Program-made: the position numbers and the translations under genes | Assembly: GCF_017982655.1 (NCBI RefSeq) | Contig: NZ_JABXYX010000033.1 | Span: forward strand, 1-64,000 | Reading direction: 5' to 3' | DNA from: Brasilonema sp. CT11 | GTDB lineage: Bacteria; Cyanobacteriota; Cyanobacteriia; Cyanobacteriales; Nostocaceae | Length of the DNA: 64,000 nucleotides | The notes under the pieces: generated by a model | The model's database searches: none | What the model was told of the DNA's origin: nothing | The model's input: the letters and a program-made list of their open reading frames with translations, nothing else | Shown here: positions 33,629 to 42,301 of the stretch, in pieces | Layout: every line of letters begins with the position of its first letter | Numbering within the stretch: position 1 is the stretch's first letter

Positions 33629-35635
33629 ATGTCTTACGAACCCCTGCACCACAAGTATCGCCCAAAAAGTTTTGCTGAACTGGTGGGACAAGAGGCGATC
33701 GCTACCACCCTAACAAACGCTATCCGCGCCGCCAAAATTGCCCCTGCCTACCTATTGACGGGTCCCAGGGGTACAGGGAAAACTTCCAGCGCTCGCATTT
33801 TGGCAAAATCGCTTAATTGTCTCAAAAGTGACAAACCCACGCCTCAACCTTGTGGCGTGTGTGATGTTTGTCAGGGAATTACTAAGGGCTATTCTTTAGA
33901 TGTTATTGAAATAGACGCTGCCAGCAACACTGGTGTTGATAATATTCGCGAAATTATAGAAAGAGCGCAATTTGCTCCCGTACAGTGTCGGTACAAAGTT
34001 TATGTTATCGATGAATGTCACATGCTCAGTACACAAGCATTCAACGCACTACTAAAGACACTCGAAGAACCACCGAAACAGGTTGTCTTTGTACTAGCAA
34101 CAACTGACGCGCAACGAGTCTTACCTACGATAATTTCTCGGTGTCAACGCTTCGACTTTCGCAGAATAGATTTAGAAGCGATGACAAAACACTTGAGTCA
34201 CATCGCTTACAAAGAAAATATTGATATTACTATCGAAGCGATAACTTTAATAGCCCAAATTGCTCAAGGCGGATTGCGAGATGCAGAAAGTCTGCTCGAT
34301 CAGTTAAGTTTATTGTCGTGTGAAATCATACCTGAGCGAGTTTGGGATTTGGTTGGTTCAGTTAGCGAACGCGATTTACTTTTCTTGCTGAATGCGATCG
34401 CCTCTAACAACCCAGAAGCTGTTTTAGATTGCGCTCGTAAAATCTTAGATCGCGGTCGAGAACCTTTGATTATTCTCCAAAATCTCGCTGCATTTTACCG
34501 AGATTTACTCATCGCCAAAACTGCCTCTGGTCGTAACGATTTAGTGGCTTGTACTCCCCAAACTTGGGAAGCACTGATTGATTTTGCCCAACACTTTGAG
34601 ATCACCACAATCTTGGTGGGACAGCAACACTTGCGAACAGCTGAAGTGCAACTAAAAAACACCACACAACCGCGTTTGTGGTTAGAGGTGACGTTGCTAG
34701 GATTGTTACCCTCAGCTCATATCTCTGTTGTGCAAAACGGTAGAGGCGCAGTTTCCCTACCAACGATTTCGCCGCCTACAGTTTCACCATCTTTAGGAAA
34801 AAGTGAACAAAAGTTAATTACAAGCCGTGAACCACCTTCAGTATCAGCACCAGAAAACAATTCAAAAACTGTAGAGCCAGTTAAAATTGACCAAACCCAT
34901 ACCTTACCAAAAACTCCTGCTACCCCCTCATCACCACAACAAACTCCGATTTCTCCTAATCCTCCAAAACCACACCCTGAAATAGAAGCACCTATTTCAG
35001 TATCCCAAACAGAGGAAGTTAGTCAGACCACAGAAAGAGACTTAACTCAAGATTGGCAGCGAGTGCTGAGTAATCTCCAGCCAATCTCAAAACAAGCGCT
35101 ATTGCGTCAAATGTGCCATCTTATAGAATTTGATGGTACTGTAGCTCGTGTTGGTGTTAAAGAAAAATGGTATAAACAAGTACAAACATATTACCCCATA
35201 ATCGCAGCAGCATTTAAGGAAACTTTTAAATGCGAGGTCAAGATAAACCTAGAAATAGCAACGGCATCAACTTCTGTCCCACCTCAAGCTTCTCCTCAAA
35301 AAAAGCCCACGACTCGTCCCAGTTATGAACCACCATCCGCGCCTTCTCCTGAAGTTCCCAAATCAACCAAACCACCAATAACAAAATCCCCAAATCCAGC
35401 AAATACTCCTGCGGTGGAAAGTTCAGACACAACTCATCGCAGTGATCCACCGTCTCCAACTCAACCTCAAGCGTCCACACCTGATTGGGAAGTTGATGAA
35501 GTCACAGCCGCCGCACAACATCTGGCACAATTCTTTTATGGAGAAGTCATCCGATTGACAGATGACACAGAACGCTCAACTTCAACAACCCCAAGTGAGT
35601 GGGAAGCTCAACCAGAAGCTGATGATGAATTTTAA
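33629..35635 (+). CDS. dnaX: DNA polymerase III subunit gamma/tau
   Basis: A 668-residue clamp-loader ATPase. Walker A GPRGTGKTSS at residues 45-54, four zinc-ligand Cys in CLKSDKPTPQPCGVCDVCQG, the DECH box IDECHMLS near residue 125 and sensor 1 ATTDAQRVLPTIISRCQRF are present. The ATPase and collar occupy residues 1-370; a Pro/Ser/Thr-rich linker and a small tau C-terminal domain follow. No intein interrupts it. ATG at 33629 (MSYEPLHHKYRPKSF) is preferred over the TTG at 33614, which adds MTSSS. The gene stands alone, with a TnpB remnant upstream and a repeat block downstream. Confidence 0.96.
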   Translation: MSYEPLHHKYRPKSFAELVGQEAIATTLTNAIRAAKIAPAYLLTGPRGTGKTSSARILAKSLNCLKSDKPTPQPCGVCDVCQGITKGYSLDVIEIDAASNTGVDNIREIIERAQFAPVQCRYKVYVIDECHMLSTQAFNALLKTLEEPPKQVVFVLATTDAQRVLPTIISRCQRFDFRRIDLEAMTKHLSHIAYKENIDITIEAITLIAQIAQGGLRDAESLLDQLSLLSCEIIPERVWDLVGSVSERDLLFLLNAIASNNPEAVLDCARKILDRGREPLIILQNLAAFYRDLLIAKTASGRNDLVACTPQTWEALIDFAQHFEITTILVGQQHLRTAEVQLKNTTQPRLWLEVTLLGLLPSAHISVVQNGRGAVSLPTISPPTVSPSLGKSEQKLITSREPPSVSAPENNSKTVEPVKIDQTHTLPKTPATPSSPQQTPISPNPPKPHPEIEAPISVSQTEEVSQTTERDLTQDWQRVLSNLQPISKQALLRQMCHLIEFDGTVARVGVKEKWYKQVQTYYPIIAAAFKETFKCEVKINLEIATASTSVPPQASPQKKPTTRPSYEPPSAPSPEVPKSTKPPITKSPNPANTPAVESSDTTHRSDPPSPTQPQASTPDWEVDEVTAAAQHLAQFFYGEVIRLTDDTERSTSTTPSEWEAQPEADDEF

Positions 35636-35638
35636 ATC

Positions 35639-36125
35639 AGTGAACAGTAAACAGTGAACAGGGAACAGGGAAGGAGTCAGGAGTCAGGAGGAGGCAGTGC
35701 GGTGAGTCCAGCACTGCGGGAGGGTTTCCCTCCGCAGATGACTGGCGAACCCGTAAGGGTGGACGGGTTCCTCGGCATAAAGGAGCCAGTGCGTTGGGGA
35801 GGCACTGCGTTGGGCGGCTGTGCCGACTTGAAGCATGTGCCGTCGGGTTTCCCGACTTGTAAACGCCCGAAGGGCGGTGAGACAGCGCTGCAGGAGGGTT
35901 TCCCGACCTAGGCGACTGCGGAGCGCGCAGCGGAACCGGAGGTTCTCCCCGATAGCCGTAAGGCGTGGCGTTAGCCATAGGGCTTCCCGCAGGGTAGCAC
36001 CTGGCGTCAACTGCCGTTCAGAAGTCGCAATTCTTTATTTCTTCCTTCTGAATCAAGAATTGCAGAATTGCTGAATTCTTCTTCAAACTGATAACTGCTA
36101 ACTGCTAACTGATAACTGCTAACTG
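35639..36125. repeat. Dense block of heptamer and palindromic dispersed repeats
   Basis: From left: heptamer tract CAGTGAACAGTAAACAGTGA (35639-35668), AGGAGTCAGGAGTC repeats, then several palindromic units containing GGCAGTGCG, GGGTTTCCC, AGCACTGCGGGAGGGTTTCC, GAGCCAGTGCG, GGTTCTCCCC and CACCTGGCGTCAACTGCC up to about 36018, and finally a TAACTGC heptamer tract (36087-36125). Frames that are open here are repeat artefacts on both strands. Confidence 0.8.
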
Positions 36126-36129
36126 GTGT

Positions 36130-37542
36130 TCATTCTTCATCTTTACCTTGGTGTACTGTTTTTACCCATTTCAACCGCTTAGGACGTACTGACATCCGGG
36201 CGGTTGTGCTACTTATGACTACTATCCAATGAAGCATGTAAAATGTGCCACGCAAGGCCTGGAAAAGCAGCAGAAAATAAGTAGAGATTTGGAATTTATT
36301 GTCTTGACGTATACGTCTTAGACCAGCAAACATACCTGCCATTGACATCGTTACCGTCAAGCCTGTCACTGGACTAAAAATGGGTGGACGATGTCGTGCG
36401 ATCGCCATCAATAAATCTGGCACAGCTGCTGTGGGTAAAATGTACTGAATCAGCAGAAACACGAATAGATCCCAGGTTTTACGCGTACCCATGCGATTTC
36501 TGAGAATCAAATCCCAGTAATCTAGATACCGCTGATATCCACCTTCTGCCCAACGGTTACGTTGATGCCAAAGGGCGATCGCATTAGTCACACCTTCTTC
36601 TTCTACCGTTGGGTTGAAGACACACTTGACTTCCCATTTTTCTAGATGTAAGCGCAGTGTCAGATCCAAATCATCAGTAATTGTTTCTTCATTCCAGCCA
36701 CCGCAACACAAAAGTGCTTTTCGCCGGACAAATTGACCGTTACCCCGTAATTCGCCAATACCACCATTTGTAGTCCGTTGCTGTTGTAGGAATGTATCAA
36801 ATGCCATTTCTGAGGCTTGACCTTTTGTCCAGAAATTCTCTTTGGGATTGGCGATCGCCTTTCGTACCTGCACTGCACCTACGTTCTCTCGTTGAAACAA
36901 CGGTATGACACGCTGTAACAAATCTGGTGAAACTTGGGCATCGGCATCAAATACCGCCAAAATTTCTCCTTTTGTCAGCGCTAACACCTGATTCAACGCT
37001 CCTGATTTTCCTCCTCCTGCTTCTGGCTTTCGTCGCAGTACTTTCAGTTGGTCGTATTCTTGGGCTAGTTCTGATAGTAACTGCGGCGTCCTATCGCTGC
37101 TGTTATCATCAATGATCCAGACTTCGTATTCCCCTTCTGGGTAATTTAGATTACAAAGATTTTTGACTAATCTGCCAATAACTGCTTCTTCATTTTTTGC
37201 TGCTACCAAAACAGACACAGATGGCAAATCTCCCTGCATTTGTTCTGGGTGGGGTTTGGATCGGGCGAACACTACCACAAAGGCATGAAATCCTATGATA
37301 GTGGTCAGTCCCAATACAAACAAACTTCCCCAAGAAACTAAATGCAGAGCGATAGTACCACTCCACACTATCGTCAAAACTAGAGCGGCTTTGCGTCTAC
37401 GACCTTGAAACCCGGATGGAGGAGACACGCTTACGGATGTCTCCTCCTCCAACTCCTCTGAACCAGATAGATCAGATAATAGGGAATTGAGCGGATCAAG
37501 CTCGTTGTAAGAATCGTTTTCGGGCCAGGAATTCGCTGGCAT
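36130..37542 (-). CDS. Membrane GT2 glycosyltransferase, probable glucosyl-diacylglycerol synthase
   Basis: A 470-residue processive-type family 2 glycosyltransferase. The catalytic set is complete: IIDDNSSD near residue 147, the DxD FDADAQ near residue 203, the acceptor-site ITDDLDLTLRL near residue 288 and QRNRW near residue 329. Two N-terminal (residues 55-92) and two or three C-terminal (350-445) membrane helices enclose the cytosolic domain. Length and topology fit the cyanobacterial monoglucosyldiacylglycerol synthase (sll1377 type), the first step of galactolipid synthesis in these organisms; a polysaccharide synthase is the alternative. Its start overlaps the end of the radical SAM gene by 47 bases, indicating translational coupling. 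Confidence 0.75.
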   Translation of the reverse strand: MPANSWPENDSYNELDPLNSLLSDLSGSEELEEETSVSVSPPSGFQGRRRKAALVLTIVWSGTIALHLVSWGSLFVLGLTTIIGFHAFVVVFARSKPHPEQMQGDLPSVSVLVAAKNEEAVIGRLVKNLCNLNYPEGEYEVWIIDDNSSDRTPQLLSELAQEYDQLKVLRRKPEAGGGKSGALNQVLALTKGEILAVFDADAQVSPDLLQRVIPLFQRENVGAVQVRKAIANPKENFWTKGQASEMAFDTFLQQQRTTNGGIGELRGNGQFVRRKALLCCGGWNEETITDDLDLTLRLHLEKWEVKCVFNPTVEEEGVTNAIALWHQRNRWAEGGYQRYLDYWDLILRNRMGTRKTWDLFVFLLIQYILPTAAVPDLLMAIARHRPPIFSPVTGLTVTMSMAGMFAGLRRIRQDNKFQISTYFLLLFQALRGTFYMLHWIVVISSTTARMSVRPKRLKWVKTVHQGKDEE

Positions 37543-38470
37543 AGGTTACTTGATTTAACCACCAATATTTATCTACACCCATAAAGAAGCTGGGTATTAG
37601 GTAACACCAAACTGTGCATCCTTCACATACCTTGAGCTTACCTTGAGACTGGCGGTATTTTTCAACTTCCTCAGACTCGCGATACAGTTCGTAAAGTCGC
37701 CCATTAATGGGAACTCCACTTTGAGCGAAGTGGTAGCAAGGTAGCAGCAATTCGTCGTTAGGAGAAATAGCAATGACAGCATCTACCGCTTTACAGCGGG
37801 GATTTTTTGTATCATTGCCCCCAGCCTCAATAAAAGCTAGTGCAGCCTTATTGTAACCGACATTGTTATATTTCTTCGCAGTGACTTCTATTGCCGTTAC
37901 CATTTCTGGTGTCGGATTTTTGTTCGAGTTGTAGTGTTCGTGTGCTGTGAAGGCTGGATTTAGCCAAACCCGAACACCAAGTTTTTTGCCTAATTCTCCA
38001 ATTTCTTCTATCCGCTGGTAATTCTGAGCGGTGACAGTGTGGTTGAGTACAGGGTATTCTCCAAAAGACTTGGCGATCGCCACCGACTCAACCAAGTTGT
38101 CAAATATTTTGACTCCCCGAGAGTGATCGTGAGTCTCAGCATCTGAACCATCTAAGGAAAAATTTAAATAGTCTATTAATCCCCGAATTTCGTTAGCTTT
38201 CTTCGGATACAGAATGGTGTTTGTCGTCATACTGGTGGCAAAACCCAGACGTTTCGCTTCTGTATAAATTTGTCCCACATCATTCCGCAGGAGTGGTTCA
38301 CCACCTGTAAAATCCACATATTTGACTCCCAAGCGGCGTAAATCGTTCAAATTGTGCTTGATTGTTTCAAAATCTGCTTCTTTACCAGGTTCAAGTGACC
38401 AAATATTACAGAAATGACATCTAGCATTACAACGGTAGGTCAAGTAGTAGTTTGCAACCAGTGGAGCCAT
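37496..38470 (-). CDS. Radical SAM protein with C-terminal Cys-rich (SPASM-like) region
   Basis: A 324-residue radical SAM enzyme. The 4Fe-4S motif is CNARCHFCNIW at residues 14-24, and the SAM-binding GGEP lies near residue 57. The C-terminal part has more Cys: CKAVDAVIAISPNDELLLPC near residues 225-244 and CEGCTVWC near residues 282-289, which could bind a second cluster as in SPASM/twitch enzymes. The start ATG is at 38468-38470. It overlaps the downstream GT2 by 47 bases. Function is unknown; peptide or small-molecule modification is typical of such proteins. Confidence 0.85.
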   Translation of the reverse strand: MAPLVANYYLTYRCNARCHFCNIWSLEPGKEADFETIKHNLNDLRRLGVKYVDFTGGEPLLRNDVGQIYTEAKRLGFATSMTTNTILYPKKANEIRGLIDYLNFSLDGSDAETHDHSRGVKIFDNLVESVAIAKSFGEYPVLNHTVTAQNYQRIEEIGELGKKLGVRVWLNPAFTAHEHYNSNKNPTPEMVTAIEVTAKKYNNVGYNKAALAFIEAGGNDTKNPRCKAVDAVIAISPNDELLLPCYHFAQSGVPINGRLYELYRESEEVEKYRQSQGKLKVCEGCTVWCYLIPSFFMGVDKYWWLNQVTYASEFLARKRFLQRA

Positions 38471-38567
38471 AGGATAAAAGCACTTAAGTGTTATTTAGGA
38501 CATCTTTAAACAAAAAGTCAAAATTGAGAAGTCAGCTAGTGCTCGATTAAGTTTCTTGACAGAAACG

Positions 38568-38668
38568 AGCCAGTGCGCACTTTAAGCAAAACTAGGGGTG
38601 TAGGGGAGCCACTGCTGGGGTGAGGCAGTGTCCTCCCGAACGCACTGGCTCCCCTTACCCCCTTACAC
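38568..38668. repeat. Palindromic dispersed repeat plus GTGTAGGGG tract
   Basis: GAGCCAGTGCGCAC at 38568-38581, GGGTGTAGGGGAGCCACTGC at 38595-38614, GAGGCAGTGTCCTCCCGAAC at 38621-38640 and CTTACCCCCTTACACCCC at 38653-38670. It belongs to the same families as the blocks at 9706, 35639 and 54836. Confidence 0.7.
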
Positions 38669-38734
38669 CCCTTTGCGATGACACTAATCATTAAACTACG
38701 CAAAGAGTCAAGTTACTTAAGGAGTATTTATAAA

Positions 38735-39106
38735 ATGTCATTTGAACAATTGCACCCCGCTACTCAACAACAAGCAAGCGTCTACTTGCCCTACATTCAG
38801 AGTAACAAGCGTAACTTCTTACCTTATGCGATTAGTCTTTATCAAAAGGGTGTTTTGGAGGGATACCGCAAGATAGAAGGCAGTGATAACATTCCCTTTG
38901 TCGCCACTTGGAATGTTGCGACTCTGCCCTCAGACTTAACCCGTTGCCGAATGCAGTTTGATGGCAACGCCGAGTTGAGTTATGAAGTCATGATGGCAAG
39001 CTTTGAGTTTATTAATTTTTTAATTGAATTCATAGAAAATTACGAACGCTATCACGTCACTGATTTTTCTCAAGTATTTTACCGCAAACTTCTGCGTTTT
39101 GAGTGA
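38735..39106 (+). CDS. Conserved hypothetical cyanobacterial protein
   Basis: A 123-residue soluble protein, MSFEQLHPATQQQASVYLPY. No recognised domain. It has a mixed alpha/beta pattern with aromatic-rich helices (SFEFINFLIEFIENYERYH) at the C-terminus. AAGGAG at 38718-38723 precedes the ATG at 38735; the frame extends upstream to 38678, but that part runs through the end of a repeat. It is monocistronic. Nothing in the neighbourhood suggests a role. Confidence 0.6.
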   Translation: MSFEQLHPATQQQASVYLPYIQSNKRNFLPYAISLYQKGVLEGYRKIEGSDNIPFVATWNVATLPSDLTRCRMQFDGNAELSYEVMMASFEFINFLIEFIENYERYHVTDFSQVFYRKLLRFE

Positions 39107-39420
39107 AGTATTATACGCTATTTTGACCAGGTCATTCTATCATTGTCGGTTTTGGCTATGCTACCGTAAAAAAAAGCTGTTGTTAGAAGCATCAACATTT
39201 CCTTAAGTTGAGCAATTATTCCTATGGTTAAGTAGGAGTTCCCTTGAGCGCTACGGGCTTTGCCCGTATACCTTGCTTTTTTGTGCCTCCTACAGAAAGA
39301 CTGTGCGAATGATAAAGCAGGGTGTTTGTAAGTTTTGTGGATAGGCTATCTACAGCTAAAATCAAACTGACTGCTAAATGTTGAAAGTTACCTAAACTTT
39401 TGTAAAGTAGGAGTGCATGC
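39107..39420. other. Gene-free stretch with a fold-back repeat
   Basis: GTAGGAG at 39232-39238 and CTCCTAC at 39287-39293 enclose a GCTACGGGCTTTGCCCGTA hairpin (39251-39269). It may be a small dispersed repeat or a terminator for the upstream gene. The remainder has no recognisable feature except the ribosome site for the next gene. Confidence 0.5.
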
Positions 39421-40515
39421 GTGCCAAAATCCGCTAAGTATTTATTAATTGGATCTACGGAGGCTTACTGTGGTAAATCTGCAACAGTCCTAGGTTTGTC
39501 TTATCAACTACAACAAAAGGGGCTGGATATTGCCTATGGCAAACCGCTAGGTACTTGTTTAAGTGAATCTACAGGAACGATGGTAGAGGAGGATGTTCAA
39601 TTTATTGCTAACAATCTCAACTTACCAAAAAACCGCCTTGCACCCACGATGCTGCCTTTAAATGAAGTCGCCGTGCAAAAACGTTTGCAAGGGTTAGACA
39701 AAACCAACTACCAAAACTTGCTGCAAGTGCAATATTCGGAAATACAAGTCGGCGACTTGGTTTTGCTAGAAGGTCCAGGTAACTTAGAAGAAGGCAGTTT
39801 GTTTGATTTGTCTTTGTTGCAAGTAGCAGAAGTGGTGGATGCTGCGGTACTTTTGGTAGCGCGTTACAAATCGCTGCTTTTAGTTGAAGCGCTGTTGTGT
39901 GCTAAACAGCGTCTGGGCGATCGCTTAGTTGGTGTTGTGATCAACGATATTCCTGCAGAACAATTACAAGCCGTCAACACCACTATCCGTCCGTTTTTAG
40001 AACAGCAGGATATCCCTGTGCTGGGGATGTTACCGAAAAGTGTTTTGTTATGCAGTGTGAGCGTGCGCGAACTGGTAAACCAGTTAAATGCGGAAGTTCT
40101 TTGTTGTGGGGATCGCCTGGATTTGATGGTAGAAAGTTTGGCAATTGGGGCGATGAATGTGAATGCAGCGGTGAAGTATTTTGGTATGCGCCGGAATATG
40201 GCAGTAGTTACAGGGGGCGATCGCGTAGAAATTCAGCAAGCGGCTTTGGAAACTTCCACCCAATGCCTAATCCTCACCGGACAATTACCTCCTCCCCCCT
40301 TCATCCTCAATCGTGCAGAAGAACTTGAAACCCCAATCTTATCAGTTGATTTAGACACCTTAACAACTGTGGAAATTATTAACCGCACTTTTGGTACAGT
40401 TCGTGTCCATGAACCCCTAAAAGTCCAGTGCATTCGCCATCTCATGGCTCAACATTTTGATGTTGATCGCTTGCTTGCTTTGCTGAATTTAAATCCAGCA
40501 GCGGCAATATCTTGA
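39421..40515 (+). CDS. P-loop/DRTGG-domain protein (phosphotransacetylase-N-like)
   Basis: A 364-residue cytosolic protein with GTG start (TAGGAG 8 bases upstream). Residues 1-210 form a dethiobiotin/cobyrinate-synthetase-type P-loop domain: LLIGSTEAYCGKSATVLGLS holds the Walker A-like loop, and LVLLEGPGNLEEGSLFDLSL the acidic segment. Residues 215-330 form a DRTGG domain (AVVTGGDRVEIQQAAL and ILTGQLPPPPFIL). This two-domain layout equals the N-terminal part of long Pta enzymes without the catalytic acetyltransferase, and is common in cyanobacteria. A sensory or regulatory nucleotide-binding role is likely but unproven. Confidence 0.82.
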   Translation: MPKSAKYLLIGSTEAYCGKSATVLGLSYQLQQKGLDIAYGKPLGTCLSESTGTMVEEDVQFIANNLNLPKNRLAPTMLPLNEVAVQKRLQGLDKTNYQNLLQVQYSEIQVGDLVLLEGPGNLEEGSLFDLSLLQVAEVVDAAVLLVARYKSLLLVEALLCAKQRLGDRLVGVVINDIPAEQLQAVNTTIRPFLEQQDIPVLGMLPKSVLLCSVSVRELVNQLNAEVLCCGDRLDLMVESLAIGAMNVNAAVKYFGMRRNMAVVTGGDRVEIQQAALETSTQCLILTGQLPPPPFILNRAEELETPILSVDLDTLTTVEIINRTFGTVRVHEPLKVQCIRHLMAQHFDVDRLLALLNLNPAAAIS

Positions 40516-40561
40516 AAATTTTTAACACTAAGTTCGATTCGGTCATGAAGATCGAGAGTAG

Positions 40562-40597
40562 GGGTACCGTACTGGGATGCGGTGCCCTTACTTTTTT
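40562..40597 (+). terminator. Terminator-like hairpin between convergent genes
   Basis: GGGTACCG (40562-40569) pairs with CGGTGCCC (40580-40587) with one G·U pair, followed by TTACTTTTTT. It sits between the convergent DRTGG and ABM-like genes. Confidence 0.45.
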
Positions 40598-41022
40598 CTG
40601 GGATGTAGTGGTAGTCCCTTTGGTGATGCTGGTTCTGGAATTTGCCGCTTTTGCTGATTATCTGATGGCTGAAGCACTTTGGTGAAGTGACCCTCAGACA
40701 CCATTCGGCGGTAAGCTTCTGAGGCTTCAGGTAAAATTGTATCTTCTTGCTGCCAGTGAACAACTGCCGCCTCATCACACCAACGGGGCAGGTATTGCAT
40801 GGCTTGGCGATGTGCCCCGGAGTTACGGTACTGTCGCATTGCTGACTCATCCTTCCAAAGCGTCACAGTCCAAGCGCCTCCCTGCTTGTCAGCTGTGAGT
40901 TTACCGCCCAAAAACCCAGAAATATTGATGATTTGCCATGATGAAAGCGCAGTGTGCCATAAAAAGCCTGGAAAATAACCAGGTGACACCAGATGCAAGC
41001 GTGTTACTGAAACTAATACCAT
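40588..41022 (-). CDS. Antibiotic-biosynthesis-monooxygenase-like (DUF3291-type) protein
   Basis: A 144-residue dimeric alpha+beta barrel-type protein: MVLVSVTRLHLVSPGYFPGF, then GGKLTADKQGGAWTVTLWKD and AMRQYRNSGAHRQAMQYLPR near residues 62-81, the usual ABM/DUF3291 pattern. It may handle reactive aromatics or haem-like ligands. AAAGGA precedes the ATG at 41020-41022; the frame reaches 41079 but this start is better. It is divergent from a PadR repressor, with a 19-bp palindrome between them, so it is probably the regulated target. Confidence 0.72.
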   Translation of the reverse strand: MVLVSVTRLHLVSPGYFPGFLWHTALSSWQIINISGFLGGKLTADKQGGAWTVTLWKDESAMRQYRNSGAHRQAMQYLPRWCDEAAVVHWQQEDTILPEASEAYRRMVSEGHFTKVLQPSDNQQKRQIPEPASPKGLPLHPRKK

Positions 41023-41072
41023 TTGACGTTTTTCCTTTGTGTTGACAGTTTTGAGGAGCTTTGTATTGTTGC

Positions 41073-41119
41073 TATGCAACTAATTGCATATTAATAAAAA
41101 ATATTCAATTAGTTGCATA
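41073..41119. promoter_or_regulatory. Large palindrome, probable PadR operator
   Basis: Inverted arms at 41073-41091 and 41101-41119 (TATGCAACTAATTG-N-ATAT, one mismatch), 9 bases apart. They lie in the divergent promoter region of the PadR and ABM-like genes. Each arm also contains its own GCAACTAATTGC dyad. Confidence 0.75.
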
Positions 41120-41136
41120 TGTCAAGGAGGATTCCT

Positions 41137-41667
41137 ATGGCTTTAGCTCACGCAATATTGGCATCTCTGGTAGACCGTCCCTGTACTGGGTATGATTTAG
41201 CCAAGAAATTTGATGGTTCAGTCGGCTTTTTTTGGTCAGCAAGTCACCAGCAAATTTATCGGGAGTTATCTAAACTCGAAGCTCAAGGCTGGATTGCTTC
41301 CGAGACAATTCCACAACAAGGACGTCCAGATAAAAAGCTTTACCACGTCACAGAACAGGGAAAACATCAGCTTTTGGACTGGATTGCACAGCCATGTGAA
41401 CCCACACCAATAAAAGACGATTTACTGGTTAAAATTTTTAGCGGTTATGTTGCTCAAAAGCAGACAATTTTGGAAGAGTTAGAGCGTCATCGTCAGGCTC
41501 ACGAAGAAAAATTGTCTACATACAAAGTTTTAGAGCAACAATACTTACATAATCCTCAACAACTGCCAGAACAAGCAAAATTTCAGTACCTGACTCTACT
41601 CAATGGCATAAGTTATGAAACATCTTGGCTTGCTTGGTGTGAGCAAGCAATTGGGCTATTAAGTTGA
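41137..41667 (+). CDS. PadR-family transcriptional regulator
   Basis: A 176-residue regulator starting MALAHAILASLVDRPCTGYD; AAGGAGG at 41123-41129 fixes this start. The N-terminal winged helix (ILASLVDRPCTGYDLAKKF, IYRELSKLEAQGWIASE, YHVTEQGK) fits PadR. The C-terminal 85 residues form the helical dimerisation domain (Vir_Reg type: LEELERHRQAHEEKLSTYKV). PadR repressors sense phenolic or other small toxic compounds. Its divergent partner is an ABM-like protein, and a 19-bp palindrome covers the gap, suggesting autoregulation plus control of the partner. Confidence 0.88.
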   Translation: MALAHAILASLVDRPCTGYDLAKKFDGSVGFFWSASHQQIYRELSKLEAQGWIASETIPQQGRPDKKLYHVTEQGKHQLLDWIAQPCEPTPIKDDLLVKIFSGYVAQKQTILEELERHRQAHEEKLSTYKVLEQQYLHNPQQLPEQAKFQYLTLLNGISYETSWLAWCEQAIGLLS

Positions 41668-41767
41668 GCAAATAGAAAAATAGCATGACTACATAACAAA
41701 TCGCTGACAGAGAACTCCCCTACGTCTGTTACAATAGCTAGGTCGTTTAATCTGATTTTGTCCGTCT

Positions 41768-42271
41768 TTGAGTCAGTCAACAGACCTTATCAACGTCGAT
41801 ACATTAGCGCAAGAACTGGCGACAATCCAGCAAACGGGTTCTAAGCGAATTGCGTTGCTGGGTTCCCGTCATGTCCCGATTACCCATCAGAATCTAATTG
41901 AGATGATGACCTACGCCTTGGTTTTATCCGGTAATCGGATGATCACCTCTGGCGCTACGGGTACAAATTCAGCTGCTATTAAGGGAGCAATGCGGGCTGA
42001 TCCGAATTTGTTAACGGTGATTCTACCTCAAAGTTTAGAACGCCAACCTCACGAATCGCGTCAGCAATTAGAAAAGGTGATGCATCTAGTGGAAAATGCT
42101 AGCAAGGATCATATGTCCCTTGCCGAAGCCAGTTACTTGTGCAACAAGGAGATTGTCTCCCGCTGCCAGCAACTGATATGTTTTGCATTTCACGACAGCG
42201 GCATCCTGCTGCAAACTTGTAAAGATGCAGAAGAACAAAGAAAGGTGGTGACATTATTCTACTTTGATTAA
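41768..42271 (+). CDS. DprA-like Rossmann protein (DNA recombination mediator-like)
   Basis: A 167-residue protein with TTG start (MSQSTDLINVDTLAQELATI); no ATG occurs before residue 45, well inside the fold. The Rossmann-like core shows RIALLGSRHVPITHQNLIEM and RMITSGATGTNSAAIKGAMR, the G-S-R and S-G-A-T-G-T motifs of the DprA/Smf nucleotide-like fold. It is much shorter than true DprA and is a conserved cyanobacterial type. Possible roles are single-strand DNA binding or nucleotide-sugar sensing; a recombination role is by similarity only. Confidence 0.78.
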   Translation: MSQSTDLINVDTLAQELATIQQTGSKRIALLGSRHVPITHQNLIEMMTYALVLSGNRMITSGATGTNSAAIKGAMRADPNLLTVILPQSLERQPHESRQQLEKVMHLVENASKDHMSLAEASYLCNKEIVSRCQQLICFAFHDSGILLQTCKDAEEQRKVVTLFYFD

Positions 42272-42301
42272 TCATGTGTCATTGACTTTTGTATTTGACT
42301 A

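Noticed and set aside
35637-36074. Overlapping open frames on both strands
   Set aside because: They lie wholly in palindromic and heptamer repeats and encode low-complexity Arg/Pro-rich peptides with no homology pattern.
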